NCBI RefSeq assembly: GCF_024713975.1
Contig: NC_091093.1
Span: 7,992,001-8,056,000, forward strand
Direction of reading: 5' to 3'
Source of the DNA: Paralichthys olivaceus
Lineage: Eukaryota > Chordata > Actinopteri > Pleuronectiformes > Paralichthyidae
Length of the DNA: 64,000 nucleotides
Positions within the stretch are counted from its first letter, which is position 1. Each line of letters begins with the position of its first letter. Shown here piece by piece: positions 40,107-51,090 of the stretch. The notes beneath the pieces are model-generated. The model saw nothing but the letters and a program-made list of their open reading frames with translations, was not told where the DNA came from and made no database searches. The translations under genes and the position numbers were made by a program.

Positions 40107-43100
40107 TGGTGGGAGCTCTGCATCATATTTAAACTGTGTGTTTTCGTGGGTAAATAGCTGAGCGCTCCCAGTGCGCCGTGCGTTTCTCTTTACGCATCAA
40201 TGCAATAACGCGGGCGCTCCACACACAGCTGCTCCTCTCGCCCAGGGATCTCGCTTTCTCTTCGCTCCGGCAAATTATGTTGAGTCGTTTTATAATTTGG
40301 GATTCCTGGAATCAGTCTTCCGTGGAAATGTCCTCAGGGATCGGACCCTGCGGCCAAAAACGTCCCCAATGCTGTGCATTAGTCTAAATTATGAAGCAGA
40401 TTGTGTGTGAAAAACATTTGGATATTGACGGAGGGCAAAAAAACCGACACCAACTGATCAACTAACATTGGCTTCACTTTCTTAGACGACATTCATCTTT
40501 CGCTCATAAGTTTCTTTTGATATGATTTAATCAATTTATGGGATTTGATATCATCTAAACAAATATGGATACAATCTCTTTCATATCTCTAAACCTGTAC
40601 CTTAAATTTAATTTCATTTATATATTCACAGCTGTGAACCTTTTAATTCTTTATTCTTGAAGTCATTTAACTCTTTACTCTGTGTGTGATGTACAAAAGT
40701 GGACTATTGTACCATCATTTCTGATTTGCATGTTTGTTATGGTGTTTATCCCCTGAGCCTATACTGGAGGTTCATTTAACACAACAACAAGGTCATTTGG
40801 CAAAGACTTCACCCAGCAGACAATAACTCACTATTGATTAGTGTGATGCTTCCCTTACAGCAGGACTCCACATCCCATATCAGATGTTCTCCAGCCTAAG
40901 ATTAAATAAATTATGTTCTATATATAGAGAGAGAGAGAGAGAAAGAAAGAGAGAGAGATTTTGATTGTAGTGTCTAATCGTACCATCCATCCAACTGTTA
41001 CGTTTCGAAATGTATTTCGTGAAATGTTGTGTTCTCATATTGTCTACTATAAAATGTGTTTTCAGAAACATATTTTCTGAAGTCTCATGATGGACCCTTG
41101 GGGCCAATGTAGATTTCAGTTTAGTATTTTACATCTTAATTTAGAGTGACTCAGGTTGCTTTACCTCTTGTTTGGCTTATTTTACAATTGAAGTCAACAA
41201 AAAACAATTTCAATTTGGAAATCCAAAAACCTGTTACAAACTAATTTGAGCAGGTCTGAGTTGTGTCTTTAGCTGCTACATGTTTGTGTATAATGAGGAT
41301 GTTTATTGCGATTTCATGAGACAGGAACAGATTTGATAGATTGTTGTTGATCCATGAGTTAATAAACCCAACCTAGGTTTATCAAATGGTAAATGGATGT
41401 GTATTTATTGCTCACTCAAAGCTCTTTACATGACAAGCCACATTCACTGGGGGGCTGGAGCCAATCTCACTGCACCATGTGCACTTTAGGAATGAGTGGG
41501 AAGTGAAGCCCTAACTCCAGCAGCATTAACACTGACTGAGCTCGGCCCACTGAGCTCCACAGGAGGCCTGGCGAGATGCTTAACGCTCTTCTGTCGCAAT
41601 GTGACCTTCGGTGGAAGTGAATTATTAGTCAGAGGTGCTAAACATGAACATAGATCTCCGAGACGACCATACTGCTCAGATTAAAGCAGAATAAGGTTTG
41701 GGGGTGGAGTTGAGGGGGTGGTGTACTGCTCACACTGACGTAAAAAATACATTTTATCACCCTCAGCACTCAGGGCAACAGTGACAACCCAGGTCATCTG
41801 ATGCCCTTGAGAGGGGAAGACACAGCTCAGCTCATAGGCTGTATCAGGGAGCGCTGCACGGGGCTGTGTGACGTTGTTTGGTGCTCGGCCCGCTCATGTT
41901 AATACAAAGTGAACTCACACTCACACAGACAGCACCATGAACTGCATCCTCACATAATATGACCTTGCCCTGACACATTGGGTACAAGCACTTTGCAAAC
42001 CAGGCTTGTGTTCCCTGCTGCTGATTTGATCCTTGCAGACGTACAGTGTATCCTCGAGCTGCCACTGTAGTTCTGCCTTAAAGATCATCATCCAGGGTGT
42101 ACGATAATAAAAACTGTGGCCTTTTGTCATCGTTGCTCACGCTACATGTTTTGCCTCGGGCCATTGCAGCAAGTTTGATCAGAGTTGTGTCATGTTGTTG
42201 ACTCACAATGTTGTAGAGGCATTTCACAAAATTTTACAATTCATGAGGAACAATTACAAACCACACTGAAGCCATAATTATTCCAGTGGTGTTGATGGGA
42301 GAGAGCACTGCCAGCAGCCTGCCCTCTGCTGGAGGCATCACATACTGTAAGCTGGCGTCTTCACACAAATGACTTTTAGGAGACAAATTACAGAACATTT
42401 CCCAAAAAATATCTATATATAAAAAAAATGGGCTTATGGGTTATTTCTCTTCTTAAATAGTTTAGCCCAAACTGCCCATGTTGCAAAGATACTTCCTCTG
42501 CTATTTTGAGGATTTCCAGGATTAAAAGATGAAAACACATTGACGTTTAATATTAGCCCTGCAGAAAGGGAGTTGAGTCCAGGATTTGTGCGGAATAGGG
42601 AACGGGGCAGCTGTATACGCGGCAGTGAGTCAGCAGTTAGTCGGTCACCTCCGGCAGTCCACATCCCAAAAGGCTGGAAATCCCTCAGAGGAGTGTTGGA
42701 CTGACAGAGTGCTGCATCTGGGGCCCCTAAACATGAGCATCTCTCTCTGCTTGTTGTCCCCACGGCATCACTGCTGCTCCACCTTCTGCTGGAGCTGAGT
42801 TAAGATGAGAACACATGGCAATGCTCTGCCTCAAGGGCCTCCAGGGTCCCAATCCAGGCCTTATATGATGATCTTAAAGCAGAGATGCCACTGGACATGA
42901 GCATTGCAATGAGGAACACTGATTTTCTTTATGTGTGGTGCTCAGCGTAGGTGCAAGGTGATGCAATTCAAACAGTTGATTGGAAGCTGAGATGGTCTAA
43001 ATTTGTATAGCACCATGAATATTGAGCAAAACCTATAATTGTTTTTCTCCTTTTTTTACAGACAGGAACGAGAAGCAAATTTTGCCCAGAAGAAAGCTGA

Positions 43101-43560
43101 GAGAGCTACAGTTAGAACTCATTTCCGGGAAAAGTACCGGTTACCAAAGGTAAACTAATCCAGCTCTGCTTTTGTGAAGAAAAAAACAGAATAACTGCAT
43201 TTTAAAGGTTATTCTTGTAGTACACTACTTAAACTGGGTAGGAATCTGAGTCTTCTTTTAAAGGTTCCTGTGTCAGTATGGACCTGAATGTATACATGTG
43301 TCTCCCATGTGTCTGCCAACTTGTGTCCACCCCAGAACGAATTGGATGAGACCCAGATCCAGCAGGCCGGGGACGACGTGGAGCTGCCCACGGAGCTGGC
43401 CAAGATGATCGCTGAAGACAACCAGGAGGAAACGCACAAGCAGTCGGTGCTGGGCCAACTGTCCAACATCCAGAACGTGGACATCGACCAGCTGAAAGAC
43501 AAAGCCCAGGCCACGCTGGAAGACCTGAAAAAGCAGACGGAGAACTGCAGCCTCATGTGA
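39856..43560 (+). CDS. cplx3: cplx3, complexin 3
   Basis: Complexin clamps and activates SNARE complexes in synaptic exocytosis; the complexin 3/4 subfamily serves retinal ribbon synapses and is lipid-anchored. Coding exons 39856-40013, 43062-43149 and 43336-43560 join in frame to 156 residues (human about 158). The N-terminus [19 protein letters not shown] is diagnostic of complexin 3. The middle exon gives the charged helix with [12 protein letters not shown], the SNARE-binding centre. The last exon contains [12 protein letters not shown] and [12 protein letters not shown] and ends CSLM, a CaaX box for farnesylation. The ATG has G at -3 and lies behind a CpG-rich promoter. Whether this is the a or b teleost duplicate cannot be told here. 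Confidence 0.96.
40061..40104. repeat. (GT)n microsatellite, 44 bp
   Basis: Pure GT run 47 bases inside cplx3 intron 1. Confidence 0.97.
41385..41690 (+). repeat. fish short dispersed repeat (ATGGTAAATGGATGTG)
   Basis: CAAATGGTAAATGGATGTGT, CTCACTCAAAGCTCTTTACA and CCACATTCACTGG match the well-known fish pattern of TAAATGG, CAAAGCGCTTTACA and CATTCACC as I recall it; related to 13360-13470. Confidence 0.55.
43062..43149 (+). CDS. cplx3: cplx3 coding exon 2 (SNARE-binding helix)
   Basis: Completes lysine 53 and reads [20 protein letters not shown] then FREKYRLPK, the central helix. Acceptor TTTACAG, donor GTAAAC, phase 0 end. Confidence 0.95.
43336..43560 (+). CDS. cplx3: cplx3 coding exon 3 (C-terminus with CaaX box)
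   Basis: Follows CACCCCAG. Reads [20 protein letters not shown] onward, 74 residues, ending TENCSLM and TGA. The last four residues fit farnesylation. Confidence 0.96.
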   Translation, partial: NELDETQIQQAGDDVELPTELAKMIAEDNQEETHKQSVLGQLSNIQNVDIDQLKDKAQATLEDLKKQTENCSLM

Positions 43561-45930
43561 TCCTGCAAAACTCTTGAGTCCCAGAAGATTAGAGTTTGAC
43601 TTGTACAAATATTTTTCAGAGGCAGAGCTGCTCTAGAGATAGAAATATTCTCATTGCTTCAGTGGAATGTCAGTTGGCAGAGCCACATAATAACAGTTTT
43701 TCTAGCTGTGCAAAGTTGGACAGACGCCCCTGTGGAAAAGAAAGGAAAAGCTGATATTTTGAAATCTGGGGCTCATTTTACAAACTGGAAAGATAGTAGT
43801 TCTAGCTACAGTGTCATCTAGGGAATTTTCTTGTTAACCCTCAAATCTCCTATAAGCCATGAATGTCATTCATATATTTTTATTGAATCAGCTAACTTGC
43901 ACTCTCAAAGACTGTGGTTCTTGGGCTCCTCCTATTGATTTAACACATGAGACTATTTCTGCATTTAGAACAACTCCTCCTCTGAGAAAAGTTTATCCCG
44001 CGTATCAAATCCCTTCGTTCCCAAACCTTCCTCTGTGTCTGTACCTCACCTGACCTGTGATAATACAATACAATCCTGCAGCAGAGCTCTCAGTTATGTG
44101 TAGAGGGTTAAGTTGCTTCCAAACACACAGCACAGCCGCAGATTTCACTGATGCATTAACAGCAGGAGAGACTGACTCTGGCTTGTGTCAGGAAGTCATG
44201 TTTTATGTTGGATGTAGGAAATTTGGTGATTTATTTCAGGGTGAATAAAATAAAAGAGCCAAAATACAGGCAATATTCATTTTAGAGCAACAAATCAGGC
44301 TGATCTTTGTTGTAAGTAGCTTACTAATGTCAGCGCCCTGGTGCCCAGACTTAAGCTCCCTGTGAGCTGCATTAATCTTACTTTCAATATTTCCCTGAAC
44401 ATATCATTTTACTGGCGTTTCTAGCTTTTTCAGTACTTCGGTGTGCCTCTGACGTCCGTACAAGGTTGTCGTCTTTATAGCTTCAAGATGTGTAAGCTAC
44501 TTTTTACAAAAACTGGTCTTCTGGTTTGCTCCTCTGTGGCAGTTTTTTTAAGTTGAATTAGATGCAAACAATATATAGTCAGGCATATATGATGTCTTAT
44601 GTTTGCTGCATTTTATGAGCTGTGAGTAAATACAGTAAAACGTGTATAATAACTGGCTTCCTGAATTTAACCTGGCAACAATCTCAACTACATAATGAGT
44701 AAATCTGTTTGTGTGCTGCATCCAGTTTTAAAAAAACAGACACGAAAGCTGCTCAGATGAGAGAAATGTAAATGCTTCAGAAGTTGTATGCCAAAGGAAA
44801 TGGCGTAAATATGTCAAACTGTGTAACCGAAGTGTGTGTTTGTGTGTATAAATCCACATACAAACATTTATGTTGTATAAGATGTAAATGTATCTCCTGT
44901 TTGCCTATAATGTCAACAGCGGCCATCATCCACTGCACTTTCATCGACTCGCTTGGTCTCGTAGTGTTGTAGCCCGCTTTGTGTGACCTTTGACCTTGTC
45001 CTCCATCTCACCGACCCCGTGTGTCCTCAGTGGCTTCCGTTGTTGTGCTGGTGGACTTTGTGATGTTTAGACGATGTGATATGTCGAGTGGTGTCTTTGT
45101 AAAAAAAAAAAAAACCTGGTCCCGGCAGAGAGTGCTGGTGGTAGAGTTACGCATGCAGCACAGTCACTGAGGTGTTCTGTCTGTGCTGTTTTCCCTGCCA
45201 ACCGTGAGGCGTGGCAGCGTGGGCGACTAAAGAGGGGGGTGTCGTTGGTGTCGTGTTACGTTCATATACATTTTTGCCAGTGTTTGAGTTTACGTAGCAG
45301 TGGTGTAGAGGGTGATGTCAGCTGCCCCCTACATTGATTCCTGTTATGGTTCAACTGCCAAAAAAGTTATTATAATTTTTTTATTTCATTTACATATTTT
45401 AAGGAAATATGGGGGAAACAGATATTGCCTGTTTTTTCTAATTTTGTTGGTAATTTCCATCTGAAGATGCCACACTACTGCTGAATGAAACCTGAGGAAA
45501 CATGAGGGAGACATTTTCAGTGCGGTGGATATCGCCCTGTGATAAATAAACAGTATATTCATAATATTTCAATAATATGAAGCAGAGGAAAAGTTGCAAT
45601 AAGTCCTTTTATGATCAATTATCATGTTTCATGGTAAGACAACATTAGTGGGTGGAGCAGAAGCCATAAAGCAAACTGTTTGCTTTGTATGAGTGTGTAT
45701 AACTTGAAATAAGAATTCAGTAACTCAATAATACTACTTATATTAATAGTGATATATAAATGTACTTTTGTGCTGTCATACTGTGCAGTTGATTTCTGTA
45801 TCTTTCAGGAAGTGGCTGCAACGACAAGCAGTTTCTCCTCGTTCTTTGATTATCTCTGTCATTCTCTCTCTGAAAGGATTTCAGTGATTTTAAGTTTTAA
45901 CTGCAATAAACTGATTTTTAGGATAATGTA
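43561..45930 (+). other. cplx3: cplx3 3' untranslated region
   Basis: About 2.4 kb of non-coding sequence with poly(A) hexamers at 45545-45550 and 45905-45910. The 3' limit is inferred from the second signal and the GT-rich stretch after it. Confidence 0.6.
45905..45910 (+). terminator. AATAAA poly(A) signal, cplx3
   Basis: AATAAA followed within about 30 bases by GTCCTGTGTGTTGTGTG, a good GU-rich downstream element. AATAAA at 45545 is an alternative proximal site. Confidence 0.55.
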
Positions 45931-47475
45931 CGTCCTGTGTGTTGTGTGAATTTCACAAGGAGCAGCCTCAGATTGTGTTCACTCGTGTATCAGTGTTGTC
46001 ACATCTGCAGAGGCTTGAACACCAGGTGGAGACAAAACCACACACAGGAAAGTTATGGAACAGAGGCTGTAGATTGATGGATCAAGAAGCTGACTGATGG
46101 TTGTGATTGACAGCATCAGACATTGGATGTTGTTGTCATTAAGTATTTTTAAAAGACGTAAATAATATATAAATATTCATATGGAGGGAAACATTATCTG
46201 TGAGAAGCAACACAGACTAAATCAAATAGTCCAAATGTACCAGTACATGCTCAAAGCCTTCATAAAGAGAAATACAAATGCACGCTTACATGTATGTAAG
46301 TGGAGATGATGCATGTAATAATAATACAACTATATGTGTCTGTTATTTTGTAAATGTACTGCAAACACAAACAAGGCAACTCTATCAACACCCTGCATTC
46401 TAAAGCACAGTAAAAACACAGCTATCTTTCCTATTGTATTCATGAATAGATACCAGGTTTGGGCATATATCTGGTTTTGTGCAGTAAAACTGGCACAGTC
46501 TGTGGTGTTTGGGGGGTGGAGGGGGTTACTTTGCAAAAAGAAAAAAATTAAGTTAGTTACCATTTCAATGGAAGGGAAGCCTGAGCTATTGGTAGTCTTC
46601 AAGTGTTGTGTGAAAGGGGATGGCTGTAAAATATATTGATGCTGAGACCCCTCTCCATTCATAGGCCGCAGTGCGTGAACAATCTTCAGCCTGGAGAGAG
46701 ACACACTGGGCCGCTGCATGGACAATCTGACACAATTGAGGTGAAACGGGCCAGAAAATACTATTCTCTCCCATTCTCCTCCATCAATCGAGGCTTTAAA
46801 AACTCTGCAGAGGGAGAGAGGGACAGAGAGGGACAATTAGCGAGGGTCTTTAAGAGAAAACCCCTCAACGACGAGGCGGTAATCACCCCCACTCTCTGTT
46901 CTGCCCTCAGTTTATGGATAAAAAGCAACAGATTTTGTTTTTCCACGCTGAAAAGTGGAGCAGTGAAGTTGCAGATGTGAGCTCCTTGCAGAGGAATGCA
47001 AGCCCCCTCCTCTTCTTTTCTTACTTGGGTTTTGCTCCAACAGAACAGAGCAGGAGAGGGGGACCACACAGATGCACGATGCGAGGAAAATGATAAACAT
47101 GTTCATCCAGCCCATCTGGATGAACATGTCGTCCCGTCTCTCATGCACCCGTGAGGATTTGTGCGTAAAGCTGCTGCCGCTACACAGGCCGGGAGATGGG
47201 TCCCACGACTGACTCTTCAATGACGACCAATCCGGTGGCCAGGATTGTAAATGAGAGAGAGGGAGAAGGGGGAGGGAGGGAGAGACAGGGGGAAGGAAAA
47301 CTTTTCTTTCTCTCGACAGAAGGAGGGGTGTTGTGTGGGGGGAAATGCTCGGCGGACCGTGAAGCGTAACCAGCAGAGGAGGGGGACAAAGACGGACATA
47401 GCGGGACAAAATGAGACAGATAGAAACCTAAAAAACGCAACAACAAGAAAACATCGGGATGCGTGGATCGGTGTT
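45931..47475. other. intergenic region cplx3 to gas1-like
   Basis: AT-rich at first, then GC-richer from about 46.9 kb towards the gas1-like promoter. It contains the palindrome at 47097-47129 and a purine-rich tract at 47249-47330. Long overlapping open frames on both strands (for example 46330-46836) match no family I know. Confidence 0.6.
47095..47131. promoter_or_regulatory. inverted repeat with p53-like half-sites
   Basis: Perfect 14-bp arms 47097-47110 and 47116-47129 with a 5-base loop. Each arm carries a p53-type decamer: AAACATGTTC at 47095 fits RRRCWWGYYY exactly, GAACATGTCG at 47122 has one mismatch. The half-sites are 17 bases apart, wider than usual. It lies about 380 bp upstream of the gas1-like TATA box. 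Confidence 0.35.
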
Positions 47476-47482
47476 TATAAAA
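47476..47482 (+). promoter_or_regulatory. TATA box upstream of gas1-like gene
   Basis: TATAAAA in the context GTTTATAAAAGTGGC, roughly 490 bases before the start codon, which would place transcription start near 47507. A GTAAGT at 47510 could be a donor for an untranslated intron, but no partner is evident. Confidence 0.5.
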
Positions 47483-47819
47483 GTGGCAGAGCTGCACGCG
47501 AAGAGGATTGTAAGTTAACACACAGGAGAGAGGAGTTCAAGTGTGCAAAGTTGTGGACAACAGCGATGGTCGGACTGCGCGTAAACTTCGGATAGCGCTG
47601 CGGTGACGCGTCGCGGTGTCCGGCCTCGTATCTGCAGCGGACAGACTGGAGATAACATTTCCTTCTTTCCAACAGGACATGCGTCCCGGAATCACTGCTG
47701 CTGCCGAGCTGTTTCTCTCTTTTGCAGCCACGCGTGGTGATTTCCCCGAGTCAGATCCTGACTCCACCAGGAGCACCCAAACCCAACCAATGCGCAGGTT
47801 TGAGGATCACCTCTAAATT

Positions 47820-47945
47820 ATGTGCGGTTGTAACAAACTGATTACAAAAGAAACTCATGGAATACTTGTGTGAACTTCATTCTGCGAGATCGAGTGTGTG
47901 AATTGCCCCTGTCCCCTAATGTGCTGGTGGAGAAAGTGCACGTAA
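47820..47945 (+). promoter_or_regulatory. upstream ORFs in gas1-like leader
   Basis: Three short ATG-to-stop frames precede the main start: 47820-47873 (17 codons), 47857-47901 (14 codons) and 47919-47945 (8 codons). All terminate before 47969. If the leader is unspliced they would reduce main-frame initiation. Confidence 0.45.
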
Positions 47946-47968
47946 CCGAACTAGAACTCCATCCAAGC

Positions 47969-48718
47969 ATGAAATGTTGGTGCAGCGCCCTGGCACTTCT
48001 CCCATGGGTGCTGGTGGCCATAGACGCTCAGCTTATCTGCTGGCAGGCGCTGCTGCGGTGCCACGACGAACCCGAGTGCGATCTCGCGTACGGCCAGTAC
48101 CTCGCGGCTTGTGAGGGGAACATCAGGGGGACGAGGAGACAGTGTCCCAGCCACTGCATCAACGCGCTGATCAGACTCAATCACACCCGCAGCGGGCCGG
48201 ACCTGGAGACCTGCGACTGCGCGCGGGACCTGGAGTGTCTGAGCGCCAAGCGAACCATAGAGCCGTGCTTGCCCCGCAGGTACCCGAGCGACGCCGGCGG
48301 GATCGGGTGCATGGAGGCCCGGCAGCGCTGCGAGGAGGACAGCAACTGCCACACCTCCCTCACGGCCTACTTGTCATACTGCGGCCAGCTGTTCAACGGC
48401 AGGAAGTGCTCCTCCAAGTGTAAAGCCACCATTCAGCAGATGCTTTTCATCCCAAATGGCATGCTGCTCAACCGCTGTGTTTGCGATGGGGTCGAGCGGC
48501 CTTTCTGTGAAGTGGTCAAGGAGAACATGAGCAAACTGTGCTCCATAGGAGACCACAATGTTATTTCAGACCAGCCTGATGTGGATGACATGTACGAGGA
48601 TGAGGACTATGACCCTAAAGGTGACAGAGAGGAGGTGTATACTGACCACTCCTCTGCCCAGAGGTTATCCAGCTGCATGGGGCTCCTGTTCCTTCCTCTA
48701 GCACGGATTATTTACTGA
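47969..48718 (+). CDS. gas1: GAS1-family GPI-anchored Hedgehog co-receptor-like protein
   Basis: GAS1 proteins are GPI-anchored surface proteins related to GDNF receptors; they bind Sonic hedgehog as co-receptors and restrain proliferation. This frame is uninterrupted, as expected for the single-exon GAS1 family. The 249 residues begin with signal peptide MKCWCSALALLPWVLVAIDA. Cysteine-rich domain 1 follows (LICWQALLRCHDEPEC, then CPSHCINALIRLNHT with an N-glycosylation site, then CDCARDLEC and KRTIEPCLPR), and domain 2 (CMEARQRCEEDSNC, YLSYCGQLFNGRKC, CVCDGVERPFC, VKENMSKLC). An acidic stretch (DDMYEDEDYD) leads to a short hydrophobic C-terminus (MGLLFLPLARII), a plausible GPI signal. 47969 is the first ATG in this frame and has A at -3. 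It is shorter than human GAS1 (about 345), lacking its glycine/alanine-rich inserts. Orthology to gas1a, gas1b or another paralog is unresolved. Confidence 0.93.
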   Translation: MKCWCSALALLPWVLVAIDAQLICWQALLRCHDEPECDLAYGQYLAACEGNIRGTRRQCPSHCINALIRLNHTRSGPDLETCDCARDLECLSAKRTIEPCLPRRYPSDAGGIGCMEARQRCEEDSNCHTSLTAYLSYCGQLFNGRKCSSKCKATIQQMLFIPNGMLLNRCVCDGVERPFCEVVKENMSKLCSIGDHNVISDQPDVDDMYEDEDYDPKGDREEVYTDHSSAQRLSSCMGLLFLPLARIIY

Positions 48719-49820
48719 GATGATGGGCACTCCAAACACTTGTTGGGTTTATAAATGACTGTTCTAAAACATTAATTGTGTGGCCAACACAGAACCTGCA
48801 CCTGGGTCTAATGGATAAGGAGCTCCGCCCGCAGCAGGACTCCCTGACACCCCAGTTTAGTTGCATGGAGGCAGAGAGCACAGTAGTGATTTGTGTAGGC
48901 CTTCCACAACGGTACAATTCACACAGAAATTCTCCTTGATGCACATCTCCCTCAGGAATACTGCTCTTTTGATTTGTGATTCTCATGTTGCCACAGGTGG
49001 CCTTGTAGTTCTCAGAGTTAACTGCTCATTAGTAGAAGAGCGACTGCCGTCAGAAACGACACACATACATCCAGGTGATAATGAGAGGAAATGAACCAAA
49101 ACCACACTTGTTTTTTTTCCGGGGCCATTGCTCTTTTGTATGTCTTTAAAAGAAGCTCCTGTTTGTTTGGTCTGGTTTCAGTGCCACTTGGAGTGTGTGG
49201 CTTTATTAAGACCTTGGGCAAACATTGGACTCTTACAGTCTGTTTGCTCTGCTCTTCATTTCAGGGGCCACATGCATTGTTGCAGCAAAGGCACACTTCA
49301 GATATTTGTGGGGAATGGTCTGAGGACAGGCAAGGGTGTGGGATCAAGTTCTTAAATTAACTGAAGCGCCTCTGTAGCACTCTGTCTGGGTCCCCTCCCC
49401 TGTTTGAGATTGTTTTATTGAACTTTTCCTGAGACCCCCCCCTCTCTGCTGCCTGCCCCCTCTCACGCCTTTAAAAGACCCCTGTCTTTATTACTGTTCT
49501 CACACTGAAGCTATAGGGAAACCTGTCGGCTGCTGGTGTGAACGTGTGAACGCGTGAACACATCACGCCTGAAGTTTGTTCACTCTGCTCATGACAGGAC
49601 GTCTGTTATGTTGATATTCGTGTGTGAATGCAGCTCTAAACGAATGTGTTTCCAGTGTTTCAGTGAGTTTTCATAAACTCACTGAACAAAGAGAAGTCAT
49701 TTTATACATTTATACATTAAAGATGAAGGTCATGATGGAATCTCCCGCAGGAATAACAACAATCAGGGAATGTAGCAGGACGGTCACTAAGTGCTTAATA
49801 AATAACTTGCACAAATACAA
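48719..49820 (+). other. gas1-like 3' untranslated region (inferred)
   Basis: No frame or family signal after the stop. AATAAA at 49797-49802 is the first good poly(A) hexamer I noticed, giving a UTR of about 1.1 kb. This end is inferred. Confidence 0.45.
49797..49802 (+). terminator. possible AATAAA poly(A) signal, gas1-like
   Basis: AATAAA in TTAATAAATAACTTGC. The downstream GU-rich element is weak, and another AATAAA occurs near 50910. Confidence 0.35.
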
Positions 49821-50839
49821 ATGAAGGTCAGAAGAATTGAAATGTGATTTAGTAGGGTTTCAAAATTCCTTTAAAAAACCAAGAAGGCTTTTATTTTGAA
49901 TTTTTACTGTTGCAGACATTTACATGTGGATATGCTCTGTGTGTCAAACAGGCTAATGTTACCTGGTCCACAACTTAAGTGCAGGGATTCAAACCAGCAG
50001 CCTTTCCGTCTCGCTGTTTAGCAAAAAAGGGAAAGTAAACAGTGTTTTTTCATTAGTATTCATCACTTCTGTAACAAAGCTGCCCTGCTGTGTCTCTGCC
50101 AACGGAACCAGTGTCAAAACTAATCTTTTTCTGTTTTTGGTTTTAAGTCTTGAACATTGATACATGTTAAATTATGAAGCTAGAATATGAAGAATGTGTA
50201 TATACTTCACAATTATATGCAGTTAAATGAAGCCAGTGCATGGCCACTGTTACAGCAAAATGCATTTAATACACAACATACACACAAATGTAATGTAGCT
50301 CAGATTTTGTCCACAACGCCTGACATGATACAGATTTTCCAATTTTTCATCTCATCTTGTGGAAACATAGCAGTAACCATCTCAGAGCAGTGTCTCTCAT
50401 GTGGGAGGGTGAGTTTTATAATAAAATGTTTATCAGCTAAAGTTGTGTGATGGTGTGATTTGAGCTCAGAGAATGAAATGAAAGGAAGAAATGTGAACAA
50501 GAATGTGTCACTAAGGAGCTTCTTAAGACTCGTGCTTGATTATTGTTGATCGTACAATATTTAGTTCTGAAGAAGTTGTGAAACTATGAATATGTTTCAT
50601 GCTTCTGTGGTGCATGGAAAGTAGATTAAGCTAAGTTGTTGAAAACAGTGGTTATTATGTGTATGTCTGAATGTACCTGCCCTTTACCACATACAGCTTT
50701 TACGTTTACTTTTGATTTATTGGCTTTCTGAATGCAGTGTCATTTCTTTACATGAATTTTATATCACAAACCAGAATGTCAGTCAGTTGGGCGCAACTAC
50801 TGCCCAACAGTCCCCTCATTAAACAATATTTCAATTCAC

Positions 50840-51090
50840 TACAACCTGATTTCTATTTGGATCTGAACCAAATTTCCAACACTCAAAAATATCAGTCCTC
50901 AAAACATATTCAATAAAGGAAAATGTTGCAAAACATTTCTTAAACAAACTGTTAAAAAGAAAACCAAATGGTTCCGCCCTCTGAATCAGATCCACACCAG
51001 AATGTAACGGGTTCTTCCTGGGGCTATGACCCACCCCTCCACAGGGTTGTACGGAAATGGGTTGCTAACAAACAAACGCAGATGAGAACC
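50840..51090 (+). repeat. dispersed repeat (TATTTGGATCTGAACCAAA)
   Basis: TTTCTATTTGGATCTGAACC, CAGATCCACACCAGAATGTA and GTTGCTAACAAACAAACGCA followed by GATGAGAACC are blocks of the same family as 4934-5130, 10815-10965 and 19866-20168. Confidence 0.6.

Larger units (their letters stand above)
40014..43061 (+). other. cplx3 intron 1
   Basis: A 3.0-kb intron, GTAAGG to TTTACAG. It carries (GT)n at 40061-40104, (GA)n at 40926-40958 and a short dispersed repeat at 41385-41690. No other exon is seen. Confidence 0.8.

Noticed and set aside
46330..46836. 168-residue minus-strand frame upstream of the gas1-like gene
   Set aside because: Overlaps equally long frames on the other strand and resembles no protein I know.
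47870..47968. N-terminal extension of the gas1-like frame
   Set aside because: The extension begins at a GTG, has no ATG and would hide the signal peptide; 47969 is the first ATG in frame.
47951..48423. Frames on other phases within the gas1-like gene
   Set aside because: Shadows of the GC-rich coding sequence; only the + frame from 47969 has the conserved cysteines.
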